From assembly GCA_015680685.1 (NCBI GenBank), contig MNCI01007695.1, forward strand, positions 49,275 to 113,274: DNA of 64,000 nucleotides, written 5' to 3'. The notes beneath the pieces are model-generated. The model worked only from the letters and a program-made list of their open reading frames with translations. It was not told where the DNA came from and did no database searches. The stretch is from Gnetum montanum. Lineage: Eukaryota; Streptophyta; Gnetopsida; Gnetales; Gnetaceae. The stretch's first letter is position 1; each line of letters opens with the position of its first letter. Positions 1-11,159 of this stretch are shown here, in pieces. The translations under genes were made by a program, and so were the position numbers.

Positions 1-655
1 ATAAAGAGCTTTTGGGCATTCATAGATTCTCATCTAGATGAGATTCACCCACTTAGGTGCTTAAAAGCTCATCTTGATCTTTCAATACCACATTAGCTTT
101 GGCTCATATTAGCTTTCCACATCATCATTTCTTCACATAAGCACACTATCAAGCCTATTCATAAGTATGATTTTTGCAGCTAGAGACTCATTTTGCCATG
201 TGGCAAGCTACCATGTTACCATCTAGATTGACCTCATTTTTTATATGTAGATGAGTTTTTGGCCTCTACCATGTCATCTTCTATCCATGTCAGCATGAAA
301 TTGGCATGACATTAGTAATGTCACATTGGCAAGTAGAGTAATCACATTTTTCATCTAGATGGATTTTGGTTCATATGTCACATCATCTTCTACAAACGTT
401 AGCATGATGTTAGCATATGCCACATCAGCATGAGGCCAAGTTAGCCTACCATGTTAGCATTACCACATTATGTTCTGTCATGTCATCATGATGTTGGTAA
501 GTTGCCATGCCAGCTTTTAGAGGAGGCTCATAAGGATGTTTACTAAAATAATGAATCCATTCTATCACATTAGCATATGCCACATTAGCTCACAGAACCA
601 TGTCATGAAGCAAAAATTCAACCCTACAAGGTTACTCTTCCATGTCATTAGTGCC
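1..655. repeat. Left flank: degenerate host repeat into which element 1 inserted
   Basis: No coding frame is seen. The stretch is made of irregular short sub-repeats built around CATGTCAGCATGA-like and CACATTAGCATATGCC-like words. The same vocabulary resumes immediately after element 1 at 17904. It is probably part of an LTR or spacer of an older retroelement, but no family can be named from the sequence. Confidence 0.5.
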
Positions 656-660
656 ATGAT
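656..660. repeat. Target-site duplication, left copy (ATGAT)
   Basis: ATGAT directly precedes the TG of the 5' LTR at 661 and is repeated exactly at 17899-17903 after the CA end of the 3' LTR. Five-base duplications are typical of Ty3/gypsy integrases. Confidence 0.9.
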
Positions 661-1828
661 TGAAACACTACTAATTTTGGCCTAACACTTTGAAACAAGA
701 AAAACTCAAGCCCTTTTGAGCATTTGGGAGGCAAAATTTGACTAAGGCATGGAACTCATCCTAACAAGCTAGCTTGCCCTTAGTGTGAGCAACTCCAAAT
801 GGCATTAGAATTAGGTCAATGGTGGCTTAGTCTGAGGGTGTAAGGCATCCTCAAGGGTCATTGACGTCCACTCCAAGTGTCAGCATTTTGAAATTCAAAT
901 TTGAAGATAAATTGTTCACATTTTTCACACTCACATTGTCACTCACGTTGAGGTCACGTTGCCAACGTCAGTGCAATGTGAGCAACTTTCAGAGCCAAAA
1001 ATTGAGTCAAAATGATCTAATCTCTAAGGTGCAAGTCATTCTTAGGGTTTGCTATTGACAAATTTGGGTCCCAGCCTCTAGAATTCTAGATTTCAAGTCC
1101 AAAAATTATAGGTTTTTGCAACTCAAGCTATGGTCACACTACAACTCATGTTGTGGTCACGCTGCACTCACGCTGGCAGTGTGAGTCCAGTGTGAGCTAC
1201 CAAAAGTGGCCCAAAACAAGTCACTTTCAAGCTTAGTTTCTAATTTTCAAATCACTCTTAGGGTCAACCATAGTCAGATAGTAGTTGCACTCAAGAATCA
1301 GGCTTTAAAAATCAAAATTTGGAGTGAAATGCATCATTTTCAAGTCACTCATGTTGAGGTCATGCTTAGGATACACTGGTAGTGTGAGTGCAATGCGAGC
1401 ATGTTGAGGACATGCCAAGACAAAATCAACTCATGCTGAAAGTTCTAGTCAAGAAAAGAAGCCTCAAACAGCCATAGAGCCACTCAAATTAACATCTTGC
1501 AGTAGTCAATTTAGAGATCTAGAAGTTTCAAGTGAGCTAGAGTTAATTTATCCTATTGTACATTGTCATTTCATTGTAAATTTTCATCATTTGGCATTTG
1601 TCAGGCTTTTACACTCCAAATTGTATGTGCTTCCATGAGCGTAAGCTAGCTCAGGCAAGCCAACACATGCTGTAAGATACAATGCACCTGGTCAAAAATG
1701 TAGCTTGCCTACACTTGTCCAACACACACACAACTGGCCATTGGACATGTGTTACATGATCCATTTTCCTCTCATCTCTTAGCCGTTGATTCCATCCATG
1801 AATTCCATGCTCAAAATTGGCCAAACCC

Positions 1829-1836
1829 TATAAATA
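1829..1836 (+). promoter_or_regulatory. TATA box of element 1, 5' LTR
   Basis: TATAAATA lies in the context CCCTATAAATACCCTATCAA. The same context occurs at 17348-17355 in the 3' LTR, at 56868-56875 in the element 3 LTR, and on the minus strand at 29782-29789, so this core promoter is conserved across related LTRs. Confidence 0.75.
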
Positions 1837-1934
1837 CCCTATCAATTCACATAAATGTGGTTGGAAATTTTGAAGGTTGATGGCTTAGGAAACTCAAACT
1901 AGTAATCCTTGGGCACTCGGGCACACTTGACTCC

Positions 1935-2256
1935 TAGCATCCAAGCATTTCTAAAACACATCACATCACTCTGGGGCTTGGAACTTGACCTGCTATCCAC
2001 ATGTGTAGCTACACTTTGACCAGTGCACATATTTTCTAAGCAATACAATATAGTTCATTTTTCTAGCCATTATTTTGTTTACTTTGTATTACATTTAGCA
2101 TCCAAGCATTTCTAAAACACATCACATCACTCTGGGGCTTGGAACTTGACCTGCTATCCACATGTGTAGCTACACTTTGACCAGTGCACATATTTTCTAA
2201 GCAATACAATATAGTTCATTTTTCTAGCCATTATTTTGTTTACTTTGTATTACATT
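1935..2256 (+). repeat. Perfect 161-bp tandem duplication inside the 5' LTR
   Basis: Bases 1935-2095 and 2096-2256 read identically, each beginning TAGCATCCAAGCATTTC. The 3' LTR has only one copy. It spans the R/U5 area just downstream of the TATA box. Confidence 0.92.
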
Positions 2257-2543
2257 TAGTTTACGTTTTGTTTGCAATGTTGTTCTATATATGCTCTATT
2301 TGCATTTGGTACATTACTGTTTACATTTCGTACATCATTAGTTGTGATAACCCTAGTGCAAGCCATAGTGTCGGGGAAGTCCTTGGTTGATTTGCATGCA
2401 AACCATCCAAAGCACTCTACCTTTGTCTCCTTTTCCAGCTCACCCTCGGGTGAAGGTAGGGTCAGTTGTGTCTGCCTGACGATCTTTCAGTGTTTGTTTT
2501 CCTTTCTAGCCCTACATCAATGATTTAGGTCAATACAGTAAAT

Positions 2544-2562
2544 TGGCATTAGAAGGGGGTCC
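2544..2562 (+). promoter_or_regulatory. Primer-binding site of element 1
   Basis: TGGCATTAGAAGGGGGTCC follows the LTR end after a six-base spacer (GTAAAT). The related element 3 has TGGCACTAGAAGGAGGGCC after GTTTTT at 57557, at the same distance from its LTR end. I did not assign the primer tRNA. Confidence 0.8.
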
Positions 2563-2717
2563 TGGCTTGTTTGTTGTCTATCAAAACATTGATCACGTTA
2601 CCTATCCAAATGCTGCATAGATGAAGTGTTGAAACTAAAGCCTAGCTTGTCCAACTAACTTACATACACCAGCTTGACTTACCCATCCTATCTACCTCCA
2701 ATACCTCATGCTGTAGT

Positions 2718-2905
2718 TAACTCACACTGCAGCTACTCACGTTGTTTGTTAGTCACACTGTAGTTAACTCACGCTGCAACTACTTACGCTGTTTGTTAGT
2801 CATGCTGTATTTAACTCACGTTGTAGCTACTCACGCTATTTGTTAGTCATGTTGTAGTTAAATCATGCTGCAGCTACTCATGCTAGTCATGCTGCAGCTA
2901 CACAT
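2718..2905 (+). repeat. 47-bp tandem repeat, about four copies, in the leader
   Basis: Copies start at 2718, 2765, 2812 and 2859, each beginning TAACTCAC or TAAATCAT and containing TAGCTACTCACGCTG and TTGTTAGTCA words. The array lies in the untranslated leader between primer site and gag and continues as shorter CATGCTGCAGCTAC copies to about 2940. Confidence 0.85.
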
Positions 2906-3102
2906 GCTAGTCACACTGCAGTTGCTCACGTTCAACTTGTCTAGCCTAGTTTACTCACGTTCACTATGGAATCCTCCCAAATTTACCCTATGACATTGCT
3001 GATCTTTGACTTTGGGGCTAAAAACTCAAACCCTGTGACTGCTACAGTACCCATAACTATTATTGAATAGATAAAACCCTAAGCCCTACGCACCAGTCAC
3101 TC

Positions 3103-4984
3103 ATGCTATAGGGAAAAGACCCTACCTATGCAACTCTTACACCCAAACAGTATAACTTCATCTATGTCAAGATCCAAGCCAGCTTGCCTATCGATCATGT
3201 AGAGAGAGAGGTGAAGCGAGACTATGAACTTATCCACAAAGGAGGTCATGAGTTCATCCCATCATCATTCGATATAATCCCTCTCTCTGAACACCATCAT
3301 AGACTCATATCCCAACTTCTCATGGCAAGAAGCCAAGTCTTATAGCCACCTCCAATAGAGCCTCACAATGGAGATGAGGAAGATGATTTCACAGCCCAAT
3401 CTAGACATGGGGATTTGTACTACACCATTAGTCCCCATGCCCATACAAACCCATTGTTCCAATCTTTCTAGGAAGAGACTATACTTCCACCACCATCTCT
3501 ATAGGCAGTACCCGCCTCCATTCCCATCTTCTCCAAGCTCAACATTCAATCTGACACATTCACTTCCATCATACCTCTGCAAATACAATCCCAACAACCT
3601 CCTCCCCAAACTAATGTAGGATCAACCTTTTGACCTCATGTAATTGGGATTCCATCAATTATACCAACCTCCATGTCCACCCATTACATACCTCAAGTGC
3701 AAATACAACAAGTACCACTGATCACTTTACAACCTATGGCTGGGCAGTGGGTTTCACCAGCTGTTCAACAAAACCTATCTACTCACTACAGTGCACCCAC
3801 ACCCTATAGTCTTAGCCTTGAATGTTATCCCACCATAGCAAATGACAATCCAACAATCTCTCTATCCACAAATGATGCAACAATTGAGTCATTATCAACC
3901 ACCACGAACTCAAACCATCAGTCTGCCTATCGCTCAAGAGTGGGCAAACACAAAAAAAATGATGCACTTGTTAGCAAAAGAATTAAAACACCTTAAAATT
4001 ATGAACACTGAGGATGTCAAGGTATTGGACTTCTATCAAGATGATCCAATCAACCCCTCAATTCCATTGTTAACCTTGCCAAAGGGAGTTTCATTACCTT
4101 AGCTAACCAAGTACAATGGAGAGGGAGATCCAAACGCTCACTTAGTAACATTTTGAATAGAATTTCTATTGCTTCAGGTATGGCCCCATGTAATTCTATG
4201 TGTGTTTGCTATGTCCTTAACTAGAAAAGCCCTAGATTGGTACTGAGCTTTACCCTGCAACTACATATCTTCTCTAGAGGACTTGTTGCACCAGTTTGTT
4301 ATCCATTTCAAGTACAATTTAAAGCCTGAAGCCATCTTGGATAGCTTGATTTAAATTAAACAAGTGCCATTAGAGCTAGCACAGAAATTTATCCCAAGGT
4401 GGAGTGCAGCCTTGAATGAACTTCATGAGCCCATCCTTGAAACATATCTACTTACCATCCTGAAGGCGACCGTGAATGACTTTATTAAGTCGAAGCTTTA
4501 CTATTTGAAAGCCTGTACATTGAGCCAAGCATTCGTGCAAATTAAGGACATAGAAGAGGTAACACAAATAAGTAATGATCTAGCTTACTTGACCTTTAGG
4601 AGCCAACATATGAGGAAAGATAAATCCAAAACAATGGTAGCAACAGTGGCCAAGATAGCCCGACCTAACCATCCAGGACAAGAGGGAAAACAACCTGTTG
4701 TCCCAAATATCTCTGAAAGAAACACACCTACAGCCACACCTAAAACTTCCTCAAATAGAAATACCAACATGGGTCATGCCCATACATTCAAAAGAAAAGA
4801 CCTCGCTCAATATAAACCCTTGCCTATGAAGCCTTCATAATTGTTTGATCAACTTCTAAAGGTTGGGTTAATCAAACATAAGCAAATATCTCCCATGGCC
4901 TCTAAAAAACATGATCGATTCTATGAGTTGGCCAAGAACCCAGCCTTAAACTACCAATCTTCTGGTATGACATTAAACTACTAG
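3103..4984 (+). pseudogene. gag: Element 1 gag, broken
   Basis: Gag would form the virus-like particle that packages the element RNA. The N-terminal part is Pro/Gln-rich (3370-3900). The retrotransposon gag core follows: a KYNGEGDPNAHL-type motif near 4110, ALDWY near 4230 and SSLEDLLHQF near 4270. A basic Lys/Arg/Asn tail ends near 4830 and a further conserved in-frame block reaches 4984. At least six in-frame stops, mostly TAG or TAA at likely CAG or CAA codons, and a frame change near 3900 break it. The longest open piece is 4364-4840. The element 3 gag (58387 on) matches it closely, including DDPIN and YNxEGDPNxHLVTF. No zinc knuckle was seen. The start codon is uncertain. Confidence 0.85.
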
Positions 4985-5490
4985 CGAACATCTGTAATGA
5001 CGTTAAACTAGCCACGGTCAAAAATGGCCAATTCCTTTTAAAATCTTCCTAAAACTATTATTGCTTTTGGCCCACTATGGCATAAAACTGGTAATCCTTC
5101 TTTCTTTAACAACAAATGCAATAGTCCACCATGACTTTAAACTGATGTGCATAGTCCAAAATGGCTTTAAACTAGGATTCAATACGTTGCAAGTTTACGA
5201 ACATTCACTACGTTAGGTCAAATTTTTGTTTAAATGATACAAGTTGTAGTCTTGATTTATGTGTTCTTTTTACTTTCCTCTTTTACAAGTGTTGATTTAC
5301 ATTTTGTTCCCCCATTTTACATTTAGTTACGTGCATACGTTCACGATAATACTGGAAAAAGAAAAATTAAAAAATGATACATCAATATGGTAGTAAAATT
5401 CCAACATGTTATGCCATAACTAGGTCCATATTATTACATTTTTCAACTATATGTTTCCATCAAACATTCAAAAATCCAAAACATTTAATA
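4985..5490. repeat. Spacer between gag and the antisense gene, with ATGACNTTAAACT motifs
   Basis: No coding is seen. Imperfect copies of a TATGRCNTNAAACTRR word recur at about 4968-5180 (for example GACATTAAACTA, GACGTTAAACTA, GACTTTAAACTG, GGCTTTAAACTA), followed by T-rich then A-rich sequence. Blocks of the same word lie at 10975-11030, 14590-14970 and 62000-62090, always at module borders. Gag reads into the block from the left and the antisense gene from the right, so it could hold 3' ends for both; that is inference. Confidence 0.6.
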
Positions 5491-5514
5491 GCTAAAGTCT
5501 AATTAACAATAAGC

Positions 5515-8500
5515 TCATTGAGGGGGATGGTCCCTAAGATCTTCTTCATCATCCACTCTCGCTCCACTGGGGCCAACTCCATTAGTAACATGTCCCTATA
5601 ATAGGGCAGAAAACAAAAAAAAAAAAAGGTAAGAATAGTAAAGAAAATCATAAATACAAAACTAAGAAAAATAGTAACACTAATAATGAAAACAACAAAA
5701 CCATACCAAAAAAAAATTCCACAATAAAACACTCACAAGTAAGGAAGGTCCTAAGTTGGCCTTCAAACATCGTAGAATTTCTACCTTGGGCACATTTGTC
5801 GAATCCTCCTCCAGGCCAAGATCAATGTGAGCCAAGGTTTTACCCTTGTCCATAGAAGTCTAGGTAGGGTGCTCAAGAGAGAACATGCCTATTGAAGCCT
5901 CACCGAAGGCGGTAGCAATGGTTCTCTTGGGAGATCCCTCCACCTCGGTGCACTTAACGAACCTATCATAAGTAGGCCACAAGCCTAACCCATCGATGAA
6001 CATCTCCATTTGGCGGTATTCAATTGACTCCTCGTTTAACCATTTCTTATATTGATTCTTGTGGTCCTTTTGGTCTTGGCCCCATTTCTGTACTTTTGTA
6101 GCAAAAGACTTCCAATCGTGACATTTCCTGTTTAGCAAATCCATTTGTGCCTTAGCTTACACTTTGCTATTCAAAACCATCCAGTAGCGTGCATAGGTGA
6201 TTTCAGATGTGCACCAAGTGCTATCACTAGATAGTCTTACAGCAGCAAGATCATAATAGGACTAGAGATCCCTTTTATCCTCTCTCTCCTTTATTAGTGC
6301 TTCCTTCAATGAATGAACCTCGTTCCATAGATACTCAACCAAATTCCTACAGGTCCAAAGTGACTTGGTGTTCTATATGATGCAACCATAAACTACATCG
6401 TACACATTTTTTGGGACTTTCTCAATATTCCCTGGTAGTTTAGGGAGAGCATCAATGTGAGTAGCTTTAGAAGGATCCCACTAGAGTTTGGCATCTATAG
6501 GTGTAAGCACAACACATATGAATCACCTAAAATAAAAAATGAATGTAAAGAAACACAATAAACCTAGACACTTAGCATAATACATAACACACACATACCT
6601 AGTTTTGGATGAGCTTCTTGTAGGCAAGAAACCACATCATTAACAATGCCTTTAACAAAGTCTATTTTACTAGGCATCTCAGGCCATGGTCTTAGCTGAT
6701 TAGTTGGTGTGGGACAAGTAGGGGAGGTCATCTCAATTGGAACTTGTGATCCTGACACCTCTGCCTGGGATGTATGTGCCTCAGAAATCTTAGTATCTAC
6801 CTCTGATACTAGAAATGATCAAGATAATCAAAAAAAAACACATGAAAATTAAAGGGTACAAAACATGGATTAAGCTAAAAGGAACATACCAAAAAGTCCT
6901 TTGCTGTTTAACTTCGGTGGATCGCCAAGGTGCAAAGATCCATCAAAGAAGTTGTCGAAGACACCTCTTTCATCACTTGAATGCCTAAGTGCATCCAAAG
7001 CCTCCGCAAGCTTTGTCCCCATGACATTTGTCATATCTTCCTTTTGCAAGGCAGGAGGTTCCTCGATCATTTCTTCTTTTTACTTTGCCTCTTCCTCAAG
7101 CCTTGTAACAACCACTTCATAATCAACCATCGAGGCCAAAGCCTCTCTCTCTCTCTTAGGACTTTCTTCTAATAATTTTAGAATCTTAGAGTTAGTATAA
7201 CCTAGTATATATAACGTATAGGCCCTTTTAACAGACGTGTGTAGCCTAGGTGGTTCCAATCCCAAGCTATCATGAGAATGATGGGAACGGCTAGCCACAC
7301 CTCCACTAGTAATTGATGCTGATTCCTCAATGTTTTCTGGTGGGTCCTAGGATCTAGTGGTGCTAAACAAGTGGCAAATCCAAGGATGAGATAGTTGTGA
7401 ATGATCCCTCAAAATATAGCGGTTATCAGCATAAACTACTAGGAACTCAACAAACGTACATAGGTACCCCACAAAGAAGGCAAATGTAAAATGAGATTTT
7501 GCATGGATGTTTGAACACAACCTAATGATCTTCCCACAAATACTAGATACAAGAAACTGTGCCTAGTTGTAGTGCATGCCTATCTCTAAAACTGCACACA
7601 TGACACATGCAGACTCGATCCCAAGGTTTCTTCCTTGAGAAATAGATTTGTAGAATGCCCATGCTTGGAAGAGAGGATATAGGAAGTTCATCTCCATTGA
7701 TTAGGTATCATCTCACATGGCAAAGCCCTTAGGACACCAAGACACACCTAACCATTGCTCAAGCTCTCTTATGACCTTACCTTCTTTAGTTGCTTTATCT
7801 ATTGTCACCCTGGCACCATCCTTGGGCATGCCAAAAAGATCATAAAGGAGTTCAAAGGTCAGGTAGAAAGATACCTTGACCCCTTGAACCCACATGCTAA
7901 AATGGGAACCATCATCATTGAAAGAATCAATAATAGTGATCATCTCAGTAACCGGATTACTAGGAGTCAAAGCTATGCACAATTCTATCAGACCTACCTA
8001 GGTAAGGTAGCTAATGATCAAATCAGAAGCTTTCTTCTGCAACCATTGTTGTTACAGCTCTACCTCCCCAAATTTCATAAAAAAAGTGGCCTTAATGCCC
8101 CCTGTTATAATAGTAACTTGTTTGAAGGGGATGGCTATTGTAAAAATAAAACATAGAGCGAAGAGTTAAAAACATAGTACACAATAATGCAACAAAAGAA
8201 GAAAATAGAGTTTAGAGTATAGTCATTTACCATCAGTAAGTGGTGTAGGTGGGTTGGTGCAGGATCAATTCTTTGAGGGAAAATTAGCCCATTAGAAGAC
8301 CAATCGTCATGTAACCAACCACAAACTTGGCAGCACTCAAAGGCTGTTGAAAACTGCCTATGGTAGTCAACAATAGCCACCTTTTTCTGGTCCAGCACCG
8401 CAGCACGAAGAATAGGGCCCTCCATGAATGCCTCTAGCGTTGTGCATGCTAAGGCAAGCCCACCATCATCATCGTGCATCCCATGTTCATCAAAGCGGGG

Positions 8501-10510
8501 CCTACATAGGAAAACAACATTTACATTTAGATGATGACATTAAAATTTAAAAAGAAATAAAAAAGTAAAGTAAGGCACAAAGGAGCATACCTGTCCACTC
8601 TATATACTATCCCAAGTGAATTCTAGAATAGAGTGTGCACACGGAAGGCTAAGAAAAGTGTGTTGCTGCTATTGTAATGAACACAAGTAGGCAACTCCCA
8701 CACACGAGTCAAGGGATGACTAGATCTAGGACCCTTAGAAAGGCCTCCCTAAACTTTGAAAAGTCCCTCATTGATGTCAGTAATAAAGGGAAGCATGCCT
8801 TCTGTAGACCCAGGCAATGCTGTCTCGATGATATCATGAGCCAACTGTTCACTAAGGTAAGACCATATAACCACACTAATATTTTGCAAGATGAAGGAAA
8901 AAAATGAACTAACATCAAGGTGTAACCATATCACATGGGGCCTGATGCACATGTCATAGGGAGGTGTGTTTGATCCAAAGGGGCCAAACCAAGCAAGTAT
9001 GCCAACAAGCTCAACGATGAGAAGAGAAGATTTAGGTCCACTGCATATAGCCAAAACATTAGGTAAGTGAAGAATCTAAGTGCTAACAATAGGGAAAAAT
9101 CACATAAGCCAAAAATCACATAAACAAATACTTTCAATGCGCTGCTCCACCCCATGAGACAAGGACACCAATATCTATTTAGTGTATCTGACGCTCAGTG
9201 GGATACATTGAAATCCATTTCACAGTAAATCTACACACAAGTCCAGAACATGAACACCCACTAGAGAAAGGTTTAAATCATCAGTCTCAAGAAAATAATA
9301 AATGATATAAACATAAAAATTAGCAAATAACAAACATCTTGGCAAGCACATTACATTTTTGTGTCTCAGCAAAAGGAACCTGGCAACTCATGCTACAGCT
9401 TCCCAAAAGGGCAACTCATGCTGCAGTTTCCTAAGAGGCAACTCACATTACAGCTTCCCAAAAGGGCAACTCACGTTGCAGTTTCCTAACCAGAAACTCA
9501 TGCTACGGCTTCCAAAGGGACAACTCATGCTGGGGCCTATTGCTGAATGACTCATGCTAGGAGGGCTCACATTGGGATTGTTCCAGCAAAAATCACTTTG
9601 CCTACCTACCCAACACTCATGTTGGATTTTCTACACTCCAGCTTACGTTGGGAACTAGAAACTCATGTTGTAGGGGATTAGGACCTATTCTAGCCACCCA
9701 TGATGCCTATCTCCCTAGAACCCACGATACCTATCCCCCGTTGAACCCTTGTCTTGTGCGCACACTACCCAGAAACCTAGCAGTCAAGCTAGAAACCTCC
9801 CCAATAACCTGGTAGTCATGCTGCCAACACAAAAACACATAGAAGAACAAGCCTTCCCCACAATGCAGGACCTCTTGGCCCACACTCACTTTGGCCCTTT
9901 CATTTCCCACACTCATGCTAGCCATTTCCTAGCCTAAAGCCCAAGAAGGCTAAGAAACCTTGAGGCCTAGGACGCCCAAAAAAGTTGAAAAAACCTGTAG
10001 CCTAGGAAGCCCCAAAAGCCTAAAAGCCCAACTCACACTGCCTTGGAACCTACAGCTCATGCTGCCCTAGAACCCTTGCCCTGTGCTCACTTTGCCCAAG
10101 ACTTGGTGATCACGTTGAAAATCCCCCGCCCATGGCATAGCTCACAGTACTGGAAAAACTAAAACCTTTCCCCTTGTAACTCCATTCATGCTTTCAATCA
10201 CGTCCAAAATCACTCACGCTCATGCCAAATGCCATAAAAAGTCAAGAAATAATGAGCCCCAACAACACAAAATCGCAGCCCCAGAAACCCAAAATCCCAG
10301 CCATAGAAATTCTATTCTAGGTAACGCTGTCCACAAAATGCTAGAGAAAAGCAAGGGAAAACAAATCTACTTGTGCAGGGCCCCATCCCACATTGGAATC
10401 CTAGCTTGGGGAAGATGCTAGAGAAGTTCTTCACTATCCTCCAAAAATGCTAGATCTACCTACCTCTTCCCTTTATCTCAACTCACCTTTCCTTTGCCCT
10501 TGTCCTTCAT
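5515..10510 (-). pseudogene. Antisense multi-exon gene carried inside element 1, function unknown
   Basis: Read on the minus strand, exon-like blocks with GT/AG borders are: 10510-10487 (ATG, MKDKGKGK, then GTGAGT), a block ending at 9132, 9040-8591, 8501-8231, 8134-6890, 6802-6599, 6526-5737 and 5595-5515 with a TGA stop. The reading phase is kept across the junctions 9132/9040, 8591/8501, 6890/6802 and 5737/5595. It fails at 8231/8134 and 6599/6526, probably through later indels. First exon to next is not proven. Blocks are open apart from a few stops, mostly TAG, TAA or TGA at likely CAG, CAA or CGA codons. The 8134-6890 block has an MWVQGVKVSF segment followed by LYDLFGMPKDG, which resembles the VRG-x-V-x-F ... 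LP core of the plant transposon-associated domain I know as PF20167; that match is from memory. The C-terminal region is charged and partly helical. No transposase catalytic motif was recognised. The same 3' exons occur in element 3. Confidence 0.72.
9382..9530. repeat. 28-bp tandem repeat in the first intron of the antisense gene
   Basis: Units of the type GGCAACTCATGCTACAGCTT plus CCCAAAAG repeat about five times, alternating ACAGCTTCCC and GCAGTTTCCT versions. The ACTCATGCTG core is the same word that fills the LTRs and the leader array of this element. From 9540 to 10480 the intron continues with scattered copies and no coding evidence. Confidence 0.75.
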
Positions 10511-10660
10511 GGTTGCCTTGCTCATGCTGACGCTGATGTTGTAGCTCATGCTACAGTCCAAGAACTCATGCTAGCATGAATGATCCCTTCCTTCACTTCA
10601 AAATCCCCTTTTAAACCCAAAACATTCTATTTTATTTTCTCTTATATTATTTTATTTATT
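10511..10660 (-). promoter_or_regulatory. Possible promoter and leader of the antisense gene
   Basis: On the minus strand a TTTAAAAGGGG word near 10613-10606 and an AT-rich block (10620-10700) lie 100 to 150 bases before the ATG at 10510. The intervening leader has CATGCTAGCATGAG-like words. Position supports a promoter but there is no direct evidence of transcription. Confidence 0.3.
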
Positions 10661-11159
10661 TAAATTTACCATGTCTAAATTTTTTTTCATTTATATCATC
10701 TTTGTTTATGTTGGCCTACATTCCTCATTATTCTAGCCTCTAGAGATGAGGCCAAAAAACAAAAAAAAATAAAATATTATTATGCAAAAGAAGAGATGAA
10801 AAGTTAAACTCATAAAAATCAAAAATAAAAAAAATCTATACATACACACATAAACATTTCAAAAAATTCATAAAATTTTAAGGTCTCATAAACTTATCGT
10901 CCACATAAAATTTAAAAATAAAAAAAATGCTCTATGCACTCAGTCCAAATGACAAGTCAACATGAATATCATTTGGCCCAGTATGGCCTAAAACTACCAT
11001 TTGGCCCGATATGGCCTTAAACTACCATGACTATTTCACTATATTCCAATTTCATCAGTACATAGTTTGATTACCCTATGTTCGTTCACATTTAGCAACT
11101 CTTTCATCAAGGGGATGTCTCTTACTTCACTCCCAATTTAAATTGGCAGGAGCAAGCAC
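10661..11159. other. AT-rich spacer before pol, with ATGGCCTAAAACT motifs and a possible splice acceptor
   Basis: It is A/T-rich to about 10940. Two copies of GGCCTAAAACTACCAT-like words follow at 10975-11030. Just before the pol ATG at 11160 is AATTTAAATTGGCAG/GAGC (about 11135-11153), which fits a splice acceptor. In Ogre/Tat elements an intron separates protease from RT; here such an intron would contain the whole antisense gene. Confidence 0.45.

Larger units (their letters stand above)
661..2537 (+). repeat. Element 1, 5' LTR
   Basis: This 1877-base LTR starts TGAAACACTACTAATTTT and ends AATACA. It aligns along its whole length with 16179-17898. It is longer than the 3' LTR because it carries a private 161-base tandem duplication at 1935-2256. 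The upstream half is rich in TCACGCTG/CAGTGTGAG-like words, giving many short inverted matches. TATAAATA lies at 1829-1836. Confidence 0.93.

Noticed and set aside
7755-8156. Plus-strand 133-codon frame inside the antisense gene
   Set aside because: It is the reverse shadow of the largest antisense exon (8134-6890) and crosses its splice border.
9382-9530. CRISPR-like array
   Set aside because: The units are contiguous diverged 28-base tandem copies without unique spacers, in a plant retroelement.
5515-10510. Independent DNA transposon inserted into element 1
   Set aside because: No terminal inverted repeats or target duplication were recognised around the block, no transposase motif was seen, and element 3 has the same gene at the same place.
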